The notes below the pieces were generated by a model. The model was not told where the DNA came from. It ran no database searches and saw nothing but the letters and a program-made list of their open reading frames with translations. Positions 1 through 12,314 of a stretch of DNA of 64,000 bases are shown here, in pieces (the stretch's first letter is position 1; each line of letters opens with the position of its first letter). Source of the DNA: Lagopus muta (lineage: Eukaryota > Chordata > Aves > Galliformes > Phasianidae); assembly GCF_023343835.1 (NCBI RefSeq), contig NC_064439.1, positions 33,802,508-33,866,507 of the forward strand. Direction: 5' to 3'. Position numbers and translations under genes: made by a program.

Positions 1-3000
1 GATAAAGCCTCATTGACCAAGTTGTCTATCTCATACACAAGCTTTTTGTCTCCTTCTCTCATTGGCATGTGTGTCACACCCCTGGAAAACTTCTCATCTG
101 AGGAGCTGAGAGCTCCTTTAATCTACAAATCAGTCAACAGAATCTGAAACATCACTTATCTGACTGAGCCATGAGTGCTTGTGCTTACTGTAGCAGAAGT
201 CCCTCTTCAAGGCAGTTTTCCATTGATTCCTTTCCACATAGAAGCAAAGCAAGCACCAGTTTCTTAGTGGAAAAACCTTGATCAGTCAGTCATGCCCGTG
301 TAGATAGGCACACACACAGCCTTAAGAACAGAGGCTGGTGCTGATGCTATGGAAATAACTTCTGAGTTTCATTTAAACAATGGAGTGCCTGAGCGCCAGC
401 TCCTGCCTCATGCGTGCGGCCAGAACTGTACTCTGAAGGTTCCCGGTGCCAAGAACAACTCTCATATTGGTGATGAGAGGGAAGGGTGAAATAAAATAGG
501 TCTTGAACCTGAAAAATAACTTGATAAGCAAAATGAGTACAACGAGAGCATAACTTACTAATTACAAGAAAATAGCATCTTTTCTGAAAGACATTTTCAA
601 CATTTTCATCCAACATGAGACATTGTAACACAATGCTGAGGCTTGGCAGAGGATGGCAGTTCCTTTTGCAGAACTTCCAAGGTCTCTGAGTTCAGTTTGG
701 TTTCAGTACAAGGAACAAGAACCAGCTTCCTTTGCAAAGAGGAGCAGAGCTGGGATTCTAATTGGAGGTGCAATGAGAGGTGGCCACGTTGCCTACAGCC
801 TGCTGTCAGGCTCTGTCTCCTCCTCGGCCCATCACAGTGAAGAACATTTGCCTCTGGGATGTTTTACTTTCAACAAGCAGGCAAATCTTGATAAAACTTG
901 GTTTGCTTGAGTTTTCTTAGCTATCTCAATTGAAGTTGTTAGTAACAATTGCGTGCCAGCAAAGACTGCAGGCTCAGCAGAAAGAGGAAAATCAATATTC
1001 ATTTTATAAGAGGGAGAAATAACTGAGGGAAATAGAAAATGAGAAAAGCTGAATTCAATTTCAGCTTCCAAGTACATCCATCTATTGATTTTACAGCACT
1101 GGAGGACAGCAGAAGAGCCTAACAAGGCCTCAACTATAAGAGCAACCCTAGGTTTGTGTTGCAAATGCTGGCTCCTGCTGCAGCACCTGGCAGGGAAAGC
1201 TTTTCTCTACGTTTTCATGTGTTCAGGCCATATGTACTCTCCTTTGTTCTCCCCTGCACCTGGAGGGATTTTCATTCTCCCTGTTTGCAAAAGCAAGCTC
1301 TGGAAGGGAAAGGACAAAGAAGGAGGTGGGGGATTAAGGACCCAGAACCAAGTCCTCAAAGCTGTTTCAGCTGATGGCAGCAGCCCAGCTGTTTAATACC
1401 TTGGCATCTGCCTCCCTCCCTGTTTTCCATATCACTTCACTGATCAGGAAAACTTGGGTAGCCCCAGAGCCTGCCTCTGCAGCTCCTACATGGAGTGTTA
1501 TGTCATGCATACGGGCGGCACTACAAATTGTCAGCGCTCTGCTGAGATGCGAGAAGAGCCCACCTCACCTCCTCTGCATGTGGCAGGAAGGCATGAAAAC
1601 TACTCACTGGAAGCTGAGATGATCCTGCACCCCACAGGCCGGGTGCTGCTCCTCCAGTCTGCCCTGTGCTACTCTATGGCTCACTGCAGGTTTGGAGAGC
1701 TGGCACGCGGGGTCACTTTGTGAGAACACTCTAGTGTCAAATACGTGTGTGTTGTGCCTGTCATCATTATTTTCAGGACCTCTAGTGGCAGAAATAACTG
1801 TTTGTAGAAAAAATCATATTGGAAAGCTCTTTACATGAGAACAAGACATGAAATATCAGGATGGCTGTGAACTCCATCCAGCCAAGAATGAATGTCAAAA
1901 TGCCATTTCTTTAATTAACATTCTGGGTTTTCTCCAGGAAATTATCTCATCTTCCCCTTTCTTATGCAGAGTACTGCAAAATAACAAACCCATTTATGGA
2001 AGGATGCTTTTCGGTTAGCCAAGGAAAACTATTGTCACTGATTTAGAAAAGGCTTCCTTCCTCCCCTGTGCCACCCCAAAAACATCCTACTGTTCTTCTG
2101 GGCACAAGTCCTCCGGATTCAGGGCTGCTACTGCATAATTCAAAGAAAGACTAAAGTCAGCCAGGAAAACGTCCAAGCCCTAAAACACATTTATAGCTAT
2201 CAGCAATCATTATTTCATACCTGACAGTAATCCCGTTAGCAAACAGCTATCCTCAATTATTGATCTTTCAATATGGGCTTTGAAGGTGAGTTGTAGATGA
2301 CAGCTTTGAATTTTCTGTTTTCCAACAGGAATACTCTTGGCATGATTATGCTGGAAGTGCAGTGCAGATCACAAAACCTTTCCCCTCCAGACAGCCCCTG
2401 ACAACACAGCCTGTGCTCCCCTGCCTGCAGCCCTTGGCCAGATCACTCCAACTGGGCCAGTGCCAAAAAAGCCCCCTGCATGGAGCCCATTCTGCCAGGC
2501 CTGCACCTATATTAGGTCTCATCAGTGCAATTATGTTATTAAAGATGTTTAAAACACACCTGCAAAATAAATGGTAAAAGGAATGAAAGAAAAGATGCAA
2601 AGACTACATCCAGCAAGAACACAGGAGAGCCATATCCCTTTTTACTAATTTATTTTTGGCAGTAGAGAGATGAACCTAATGGAGAACACAGGATTGGGAG
2701 GAGAAGCAGAAGGGGCGAGATGGAGGGGGCTATTTCTCAGGATGAGAGTGTGCAGGTGGCCATTTGTTCTGAGACAAGAACTCTCTTTTTCTGTACTCCA
2801 GGAAATGACTGGACGTTTCAAAAATATGCAAAAATCCCCCTTCAAGGTTTCCATCCCTCATCAAGGTTCCCTCCCTACCCTATTTGAGAAGCTCGTCTCT
2901 CACAGCTCTCTGGTTGCTTTCCACTGAACTCACTATAATGAAAAAACAACACAATTTCCACCAGCAAAATATCTATTCCGTGAACTGCGGACGCTCTTGG

Positions 3001-4269
3001 AATTGTCATTTTCTGGCAGTCACAAGCAACGGACTGCAATACACTACATCTGGGGGAAATGACAGAAAGAGTCTGCGCCATAAAGATCTGGATAGTGCAA
3101 GAATGTGCAAAAGTAAACAGAATTTCACAGAGATAAAACACACTTGACAGGTTTAAAGTACGGTAGTCAGCTCAGTAAGAAAAGAGAATATTAAAACGGA
3201 GTGGTTTCAGACGTTCTGAGCAGGACGTCTCTTAGCAGCCGCTGTGCCTCTGGGCATGGCTGCAGCTCCAGCACATCTTGGGAAGGCATCCTGCTCCCAG
3301 TTGGTGGTGTGCAGCTGGTCGGAAGCTCCAGGCATGCTTAACACAGCAGTGGTGTGCTGGGGGCACCGAATGGCAGGGCCAAAATCCTGACCTAGTGAAG
3401 GCTGACTCCAGACAAATATCCTATGTCTTGCATTCACTGTAATAGTGACTCAGTACTTACTGAATAAAGCCTACTAAAAAATTAGGTTTTGGAGGAACTG
3501 GAACTATGCAGATTGATATCAAGTGCCAGCCTGCACTGAAGGATGACACAGAATGAGAAATATTTTATACTGACATCTTGAGAATGAAATTATTCACTTT
3601 ACGCTGAAGTGGCTCAGCTGACACTTCTGCACCAAAATGAGTTTCATGAATTCAATGTTCCTTCCCTTCTCTCCTCGCTATTTTTCAGTTCAGCAAGAGA
3701 CAAACAATAAATGAAATGGATGCATCTCATTACGAGCAGCACTTCCAACAGGGCACCGCTCAGGCCAGCAGCACTCACAGATCAGAGCTCTGTCTGTGCT
3801 TTTGCCCACCCTGAGCCCACACGTGAATGAGGCTGCAATGCACTTGCCCAGCCTCAGCTTTTGGCTGACCGAGTAAAGCAGCAATCTGATACAGGCTAAA
3901 ATATTAACAATATAGCTGGGAAGGGCAGAAAACCCAGAAAACTATTTACTGTACATGGCCTTTATCCCCTGTTCATTGTGTAATTCATCTAAATCCTGCT
4001 CTTTCATTCACTGAACTCAACGCCACCAAAGCAGACCGAGTTACTCCACACTTACACTGCTGTGCAGGATCTGCCCTGGAGTGTTCTTCAGAAAGCATTT
4101 TACATGAGCTGCATCTCTCAGGGCTCCGTGTGCCTGCAGCTCCCAATACCATTCTGATCCTCCCAGCCACTCTGATCCTCAAAAGCTGCTTTTGCAAGGC
4201 AATCCACATTATGGTTACAGATCTACTATAATAATTTCTCATCTGCCAAGTTAATTAACGTGTCAGAAA
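1..4269. other. Intergenic DNA, no gene recognised
   Basis: Short ORFs on both strands show no family motif, no consistent splice sites and no codon pattern distinguishing them from chance. By human synteny GALNT15 would be the next gene to the left of DPH3, but I find no lectin-domain or glycosyltransferase exon here. A GALNT15 3' UTR cannot be excluded from sequence alone. Confidence 0.5.
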
Positions 4270-4648
4270 TGGATCTCTATCTTCAGAACTTTATTTTTGC
4301 AAGTGTTTTTAGTATAAATGCCTTTACTGTACAAAAATGAACTAGACAAAATGTGCAGACACTTTATTCGACGTGGAAAGAAACCAAGGACATGGCCTGG
4401 CCCTGTTATGGTTGCAAAAATAAAAGGAGCATGGGGAACTTGGCCTTCCTAAGTGGAAACTCTCCATTTGGGTGGCCTTGCTGCAATCTGTGTGGGACTG
4501 GCAGTCATTGTCTTTGAATGAAGAGGCTGGCTTAACCTGGAATGCTATCAAATCCTCCCTTCCTAAGATCTTTCATTTGGCAGAGGTACTGACAGAAATT
4601 CTCTGGCTGAGAAAGCACAATCAAATCCTGTTATGTATAATATCTTGA
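4270..4648 (+). mobile_element. Decayed L1-type LINE ORF2 fragment
   Basis: Conceptual translation on the plus strand resembles the region downstream of the reverse transcriptase in L1-type ORF2. From 4348 the frame reads DKMCRHFIRRGKKPR, matching the family pattern of a hydrophobic-basic block followed by F-I-W-x-x-x-K-x-P-R. After one frameshift near 4437 it continues LGLPKWKLSIWVALLQSVW, matching the usual G-G-L-G-L-P-x-x-x-x-Y-x-x-A block. A stop sits in the frame upstream (TAA about 4315) and another ends the frame at 4646-4648. It is a dead relic without UTRs or poly-A. L1-like elements are scarce in birds, so a related LINE clade (Tx1 or other) is the main alternative. Confidence 0.5.
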
Positions 4649-7600
4649 GAAGGGGTCCATTAGTCTAAAACACTGTGTAAGTTTGACTGTGGTTGTTTAA
4701 TGTTTTCTCCAGTTGCTGATTTATTTGAATTCTCCTTCAGACGAAAATCCCAGACTTGAAATATCTATCAAGGAGGAAAGAAAAAAAAGAAAGAAAAAAA
4801 GGATTTGCAAGGATCAGAGAGTTTTGAAAGGGCCAGATTAAATTATTCCATTAGGGCATAATACATTGCCCTCCATTTGCTCAACGCAGCAGGGATAACC
4901 ACAGCTCAAACCATGAGGTTACTGGTTGGTTTACTGGGCAAGGAACAAGTTCAGAGACTGGTGCCTAGTACAAACAGCTGGAGTGGGGAGAAAAACCCTT
5001 CTGGTGTAAGAAAGGATGGGCCCTGTATCAGCATATCCTTCCAGACTGCCATGTGCCCAGTGTGTGCACAGCAATGAGTTACATACCAGCAGACTCCCAC
5101 ACTCACCCTTTCTTCCACAACAAAACCCGCCCTTCGGGTGGCAAGGCAGCCTGCAGTGCAGGTGCAGAAGCAAAGCCACAGAAACATACTCTGATGCCCA
5201 AGGCAGGATGCCAGTTCTGTGTGCCGTCATCTGCTTTCCCTTGTGCCTTATGTCAAGGGGCATTAAAAACACAGTTTTGCCTCCAGTTAACAGCAGGGCT
5301 TGAACTTCATGAACCCCCTCTGGCAGGCAGCATGCTCTCCTCCTTCCCACATGCTTTCCACCATCCTACAATGAAGGCTTGCATTTGCTTGCACACATCC
5401 TGCTGAGCACCATCCCAGCTTTGGGAATTTTGCTGTTTGTCTCACCAGCAATGGATTGAGTTCCTGACTGCAGCTTTTACTTGCCCAAGGAAAGCCTACA
5501 GGCTCTGACTCCTGGCTGCTTGCAAAGCCTGTCAAAAACTATCTGTGTATAGAGACTGCAATAGCGAACACCACATTTAAGGCTAAAAGGCAATTCTATG
5601 CCAAGCTCATTCTAGGTCACTAACTTCCTAAGGGCATTCTTCCAAGAAATAGTTTTATCTTGAGTAGTTCTGCCAGCCGAGAGAGACTGTGAGTTGCAAT
5701 TAACCCCTTCTTCAAAAGAAAGAGCAAGAATTACCCACTCCTTGACATTCACCATTCGTTACTCATTCATGAATAAGACAATTCCTTTCCAGAATGGTAT
5801 TAAAATATAAACTTACAAGGTAATAGTGCCTTCAAATGGAAAAAAAAATCTTCATCCTTTCAAAAACAATGGTTTTATAAGTGCATCTTGGGCAGTACCC
5901 ACATTCCTTCTATAAAAGTGTGAGATTAAAAGTAAAGTCACATCAAAACCCACCATCAACTCCATTCAAAAGCTTTACTGTGCGGAAAATCCAGATACTC
6001 ATCAGCAGAGTCATTGCAGGAAAAACAGGGAAATCTAAAAGGTACACAGACGGGGCTTTGAAGAAAGAGCAGAAACCACATACAAAATGCAATGTGACTA
6101 TTTAAATGTTTGGAGGAGAACAGCATTAACCAGCCTGAAACAGCCCAACCAAAACACATGGAGTTTGCACACCTTCTTCAGCCACTACCAGGAAACTGCC
6201 GCAGAAGGCACCTCAAGTCTGAGCTGCTGACACTTGAAGGCAGGGCGCCCTGCCTTCTTCTGAAACAAGCTTGGGCCATCAACAAGAGTGCACAGGAGAA
6301 AATCATGGTTTCTCTGAGCTTAGATTCTAAAAGGCTTTTGCTTTAGTTAAACGTTAATTTTAAGACACCAGTCTAGTGCTCAGGAAGCATCCATAAAGCA
6401 ATTCTAACATAAGTATTTTTGGAAAGTGGAGAACAGAGCAGAGAACAAACAGCACCACGCCAATGTACACACGATTCACTGACCTCCCTTCCTCTCAAAA
6501 ACAATGTGGGAGAGGTGGGCAATGCTCTGAGAAGGGCAAGAGAGAACAGACTAGCTCCTGTGTGGAGAGTGGCTGAGCAGACAAAGACCTTACAGGCTCA
6601 ATGCAGAAATGACTATGGGGAAATAAACGTCTTCATATTAACCAGTGAGCAATGGGTTAAAAAGAAATGAAAAGAAACAGTCCTCCTCACAAAGTGTCCC
6701 TAAACTGTGTAATTCCTTTTCATTAGATGCAGTGGATAATTAATTGTGAGAGATTCAAGAAGTGATGAAGATAACTTATGGAAATATATATTTATTTATG
6801 CTATTATCTATTAGTGTATTGATCTCAAGAAGTCCACAACTTAAAACAAGCATGGCAGGGTATTCTGGAAAACGCCACCAAATGGGGGAGAGCAGTGCTG
6901 GGGATGCGATACTGGGCTAAGCAGACCCTTCCTCTGACTTGGGACAGCAAGTTCTCCTGCTGATGTCACCACTCATTTCAGCCCTCAGGACAAACATTCT
7001 TTATTGCCTCAGATACAGCAAACCAATGGGTGATTTGTCTGTGCCTCCGTCTACAGACATTTTCTAAATTCTAAATGAAGAGTCAGATTCTCTTTTCCAG
7101 GCTAAGGGATGCGAACCAGCATCCATCATTGTAATGACACCAGAGCAAGGCTCTGGAGCTTACAGAAGCCTCTCTCTGATTCAAAAGCAAACTCAACTAT
7201 ATGTTACCATTATGATAAAAGAGGAAAAGGTTCATAGCTCAATACTATCTAAAGGATTCAATTAATACCAGAAGATGTTTGAAACAGCTTTGCACAGTTA
7301 TAGAATTTCCCCAGGCTTATGGTCAGAGATCTGCAAAATTGAGACCTGTTAAGCGGTAACTATTCCAACGTGCTGGTTTGGTTTTTGTTTTTAAATCCTC
7401 CCTTGAAAAATGTGGGTTTTTTTCCTAGGGAATGTGAAATAGTTATTATTCCTCAGATTACACCAGAAAACCTGCACTCTGTGTAAACACCACAGGACAA
7501 AAAAGATACACACAAAAGATAATGCTCGAAAATGCTGCAGCTACATCTAGCTACATCTATCCGGCTGGAGTCACTTTGACTTGAAATAAGGAACGTGTCA

Positions 7601-9416
7601 ACTTGTTGTTTTCTTATTTTCCAGCACTACAACAGAGGCCAAAGTAAAAACATTTGCCAGTGGAACAGAAAGAGCCTGAAAAGGGCACCCCAGGAGTGAC
7701 GCGTGGATCAGCATCCTGCCAGCTCCTGCTGCTTTTACCCCAAGCCTTGTGATGGCTGGATCTTTCCCTAAAGCAGCAGTTTCAGCATTCAAACAACCTG
7801 GTAAGAATCTTAACTTTGATTTAGAATTGAAAAATCATCACCACACAATAAAAAGAGAAATCTTGGTAGCAAAATGAAAATACCATCCCTAAAAGCTTCA
7901 GTATCAGAGAATGAGCTTAAAAACATTTTTTAAAATTGTAAGTCTAACTTAAGATCACCAGGGACCTTACTCATCAATTTTGAAAGCTTGGTTTCAGCAG
8001 CATCCATGACCTGACTGAAAATCTGTTATGGAATTGAGTCAGAGAAGACTGAAAGTTACACTGTATTAACGACACCACAACTGAAAATACAGAAGAAAGT
8101 AGAAAGATGCTGAGTTAACTATATATATGTAGTGTAAACACGAATGAATTAGTGCTCTGGGAATCCAAACTAAACTACTAGGGAAGGAAGAAAGAGGACA
8201 CATGATCATTTTAGCAAGCCCAGCTGTTTTACAGAAACATTTCACATAAGTGACCTTTATCAGACTTGGAGAGTCCCAAAATTTTACTTCAGTTACACAG
8301 CTGCCAACACCAAGACTGCCATCTATTTAGAATTATTCCCTTGGATCACCATGTGCTAGCAGGATTTTAAAGAGAGACGATTCTTAACAATGGTTACAGT
8401 CACTCCTGCCAGGCTGCATAATGGCACTGGTGGATGGGCAGCTGACCTTCACACAGTGTCCAGCACCTTCAGGGCAATCCCCTCAGCTGACTGCCCAGTG
8501 GCAGCGTTAATGGCATGGCAGTGATTTTCCATGACACAGGAGGAAGCTCACACTGGGCTGGGGAGCTGCCAAGAATTTTGAAGAGGTGACCTGATAGGCA
8601 AACAGGTGGAAACAGGGATGACGAGGGGTAGGAAGAGGCGATGACAGGTCACTTCAGTTTTTACCCTCCTGGTGAGTCCCTTTTGACCCACTTCCTGCAT
8701 GACAGCAGGTGACACTGTGAAAGCAGCTGTCCAGCTGGTCACAGCTTCTCTCAGTTGTTGCCTTTGTCATTCAAAAGGTTTGAGCAGTTCCAGGGCTGAC
8801 AAGTCAGCACCCTCAGGGTTACACAGGACCCTTTGGATCCTCCCTGCCCTCCATGGCTCCTCTAAGCCATAGCTACTACAGAGAGACATGAAGAAAGCAG
8901 CATTTTAAGTTACCACAAAGTAGAATCAAAGCTACTAGTCTAAGCATAAAGAGAGCAACCCACAAGGAACTGCGTGCAGAGGAAATAATGGCATAATTTT
9001 TTACTGTACTGTAACTATCATCATAAATCTGATTTGCAGTAACATTTCATTAAGCTTTCAGGGTAGCAAATACTCAACCCTGCAGTCAAGGTTGGTCTGA
9101 ACTTTAAACTAAAACTAAGGAAAGATGGAAATGGGGTTCATGTAAGCTATTTTTCTCAGTGACGATACAGAGTTGTTACTTTACATTCTTCAATTTGTAT
9201 GTTGAAGGTTCACCTAAAACGGACCAGCGTCTGCTTCTTGGTAGGCAGAGCAGACAGCCTGCACACGCATTGTCATTAACACGATGTTCTGCAAATGAGG
9301 TCAGTTTTTGAATGGTGCTGAGAATCCAAATTAAAAATTTATGATGGAAGGAAGAAGCGACAAGGCATTTGTACACTGACCTTTAGGTCATTACAACTTC
9401 CCTAACGTACAGGCAA
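4649..9416. other. Intergenic DNA, no gene recognised
   Basis: Nothing here supports an exon: no ORF over about 140 codons and no recognisable domain. 8400-8880 is somewhat richer in GC than its flanks but carries no identifiable repeat or coding signature. No CR1 tail was seen between 1 and 12.4 kb. Confidence 0.45.
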
Positions 9417-9914
9417 ATGGAGCAAGTGCAAGAGCTGAAGTTGGTGACCTACAGACCTCAACTCTTGGAGGTCCAGGGTCTCTGTCACAGACTTCCAAAG
9501 CACCTATTCAAAACAAATCATGTATGCCTGATAAACAGGCACAATGATTCAGAATTACACGACCTTTTAGCTAATCAATCCATCTGCTTGTCAGATACAA
9601 GCAAAAGACTTCTTTGTGTCCTATATAACCGTCTTCTCAGAAGACAAGTGAACCATTGGTTCCGAGAATATGTAATTACACGAGTAACAAACAAGGGCCT
9701 ACACAGTGTGCAAGTGCCTGTGGTGGTACGAAGAAACCCTGTGACTGAATTCCTAGAAAGGAACATTTCTGATGGGTTACTCACACTGCCCTGCCTCGTG
9801 TTTTGGAATTATGCAGCACAGAAGAATTTTAAAAAGCTGTGCGCCATCACTGGAGTCCAAAGCTACTCACCAGCTCAGAAAGAACAAAAATGGGCAGCCC
9901 TTAAGCATCACTAA
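9417..9914 (+). other. Unrecognised 165-codon ORF, probably chance
   Basis: An ATG-to-stop ORF of 165 codons lies 3' of DPH3 on the opposite strand. The product would be basic and rich in Leu, Asn, Arg and Val, with no signal peptide, transmembrane segment, zinc motif or repeat. I recognise no family. In 128 kb of strand sequence one or two open frames this long are expected by chance, so coding status is doubtful. A single-exon retrocopy or conserved lncRNA exon are alternatives. Confidence 0.12.
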
Positions 9915-10801
9915 GCTTTCAGAAGGATGAACTCCTTTGCTGTAGAACTCCATCCCTCTCTGTGTAACAGAAGATGGAAAAGCAAACAGCTCAACACTTT
10001 TTAAACATCTATCTCAGGCCACTAAAGAGACACATATCATCCATCCTTGGTTTTATGTCGTGTGTTTTCTTTCCCTTTGTCTCTCCTTTTTATTATACAG
10101 GGACAGTGATTATTCCCCCACAAACCATAATGCAGTGCAATAGCACCAAGCTGAGTGCAATTTCTGTGGGCAAATGTGGACGCATCCTTTCCTAACAAAG
10201 TCAGCCACATTTTACTATTTTGTCGTGCTACTAAAAAGCTCTGAAGAAGGAAATAAAATGAAAACCTCAATAAAGCATGGATACTACGTAAAATAACAGT
10301 AATGCATACAGACACGGCATCATACAACTTGTGCATAATATACTCATAACAAAACCTTAAGCACTGACAGTCCTGAACTGATGTAATAATTTTCCTACAA
10401 TTACTGTTCAAAAAGCTCTTATCTGTATTTAAGAACAATGGTGAACACTACAGAAAATCATTTCAGAACTTGCATTAGCACTCGCCAAATAAAATACAGC
10501 TGACACTTCTGAGCACAGAATCCCCAGTGCTCCTTTTTAAACTTAACTCTACACAGTTTTATCTGGAAGACTTCTGGAAAACAAACCCTGGTATTTATAC
10601 AGCTGTAGTTTGAACGGGAGCTTAACTGGAGTTCCTGCATTTATTGACAGACTACAAACCACTTATTTTCAGCCAGCTTGGAGAAACTTTAGTATTACAA
10701 CCACAGCAGCTACTCAACACCTTCAGAAGTCACCATCGTGACTGGTGCACAAGCAGAATAAGCAACGGCCCATTATAAACACTGGTGCAGTTTTAAACAT
10801 C

Positions 10802-10807
10802 TTTATT
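10802..10807 (-). terminator. Candidate DPH3 polyadenylation signal
   Basis: The plus strand reads TTTATT, i.e. AATAAA on the DPH3 strand, about 1.44 kb past the stop codon. It is the first canonical hexamer after the stop apart from a weaker ATTAAA near 11.54 kb. Confidence 0.35.
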
Positions 10808-10889
10808 TAAGCATAAGTCAAAATAAATATTTTCAGCTAGCCAAATTCCCACAGCATTCTCTGAAGCACGGACATTTAAGTGGCAGGAG

Positions 10890-10902
10890 TGCCACCTGGT
10901 GG
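10890..10902 (-). promoter_or_regulatory. Candidate CTCF site
   Basis: The minus strand reads CCACCAGGTGGCA, an exact match to the CTCF core pattern CCASYAGRKGGCA. It lies in the inferred DPH3 3' UTR. Occupancy is not shown by sequence. Confidence 0.35.
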
Positions 10903-12060
10903 TTAAGCACAAAAACAATTCGGGTTGTGCATATTGCCTTCAAAACTTCTGGCTGACAGGTGTCAGCTTCTGCCTTTTGTGTTAAAAAGTAATTTGAAGG
11001 ATCATTTCCAACATTCACAGAATGTTGTAAGTACAAAAATACTTAAATCCGAGACATCAGTGAGACTTGCTTATCTCTTGTGCCTGGAGTGAAATCATGA
11101 TACAAATGCTGCACAAATACTTTTCCCAAGGCTTCACAGATGTCACAACCTACTAAAACATACAAATTATCACCATTTTAAGTAAATTCTTAAGTGCAGT
11201 GGCCTGTAAATCAAGAAGTAGTCTTGGAACCACGGTACTTTGGAGCATATTCTTGCAACTTTCTTCTGTCCTAAAAACATTTCATTTTTGAATAAAGTGA
11301 ACTGTGTGCATCTCTTATCTAGGAAATGACAGAACCCAACAAAACAAGACTTAATATTCAGAAATTGTGGTATTACAAACAGAACAGACAACCACAGCCA
11401 TTTTATGTTTGCTGCAAGAGTCAAACCACAGCGTGAGAGAGAACATACGGGTAAATAAGAATCCACTTTGAATTCAAGTTCATTCACACATTACTAACTG
11501 TACAGGGGTACAAAAAAATGTTGTTTTCTTCTGTTTAATTTCACACAAGTGTAAATCATTATGTCAGATACCCATTTGATACAGCTACCAAAGCTGTCTG
11601 CTCGCGTGTTTCACCCACAAGTTATGAATACAATGGCACTTTCCTTACACTCACAGGAGTAAAAACAATTTACCAGCAGAACTGGTTCTGGACCTCATTA
11701 TTTTCCCCATACTCAGTATATGCTGGGAATATGAGGGCACAAAACCAAGGAGATAGATAGCAAGTTCCATCAAAACTTCAACTCTGTACAGCACCATACA
11801 GAACCACGGAGTCCTATTGATTTCTAAATTCATCTCTCAACATTTCAGCTCTCTGCCATTTCATGCTGGTATACACACACTAAACATACTGAACTTCTCT
11901 GCATAGTGTCTAAGAAATTACTGCTAAATAACTGTTCTAATTTCAGAGTAAAACTCTGTACACATCCTCTGCATATTGATTTGAAGTCAATTACGATCAT
12001 AGTGCAGGTCTTCTAGAGTATGTGTCCCAAAAAATACTAATAAAATGCTTAACCCTATTG

Positions 12061-12080
12061 AAAACAAAACAAAACAAAAC
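12061..12080. repeat. (AAAAC)4 microsatellite
   Basis: Four perfect AAAAC units inside the inferred DPH3 3' UTR. Confidence 0.9.
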
Positions 12081-12248
12081 TTATGTTGATGTCCCAGAAA
12101 ATTCTTTTACAAGTTATTAAGACAGACAATTATTGCACGTGTTTCCCACAGCAGCAAGAACTTCCAGGCGGAGCAAAATGTCTCTTCCCAAAATTGTCAT
12201 TCCCATAATTTCCTTATGTTAAAGCAGCAACAGTTCATGATGGATTCA

Positions 12249-12314
12249 TCAGCACTTTACCAGTTCCTTGTTTGTCAAAGGTTCTGCAATGACTTCATCA
12301 CGCATGAACTGTTC
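12249..12314 (-). CDS. DPH3: DPH3 coding exon 3
   Basis: Codons 62-82 plus [23 protein letters not shown] then C and stop. Too short for ordinary ORF listing but the frame, acceptor (CTCTAG at 12320-12315) and family C-terminus KELVKC agree. Confidence 0.94.
   Translation of the reverse strand, partial: EQFMRDEVIAEPLTNKELVKC

Larger units (their letters stand above)
10787..12248 (-). other. DPH3: DPH3 3' untranslated region (inferred)
   Basis: From the DPH3 stop (12249-12251) the minus strand runs without another gene signal to an AATAAA at 10807-10802, giving a UTR of about 1.4 kb. An ATTAAA near 11539-11534 could give a shorter form. An (AAAAC)4 tract at 12061-12080 lies within it. The end point is inferred from the signal only. 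Confidence 0.4.
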
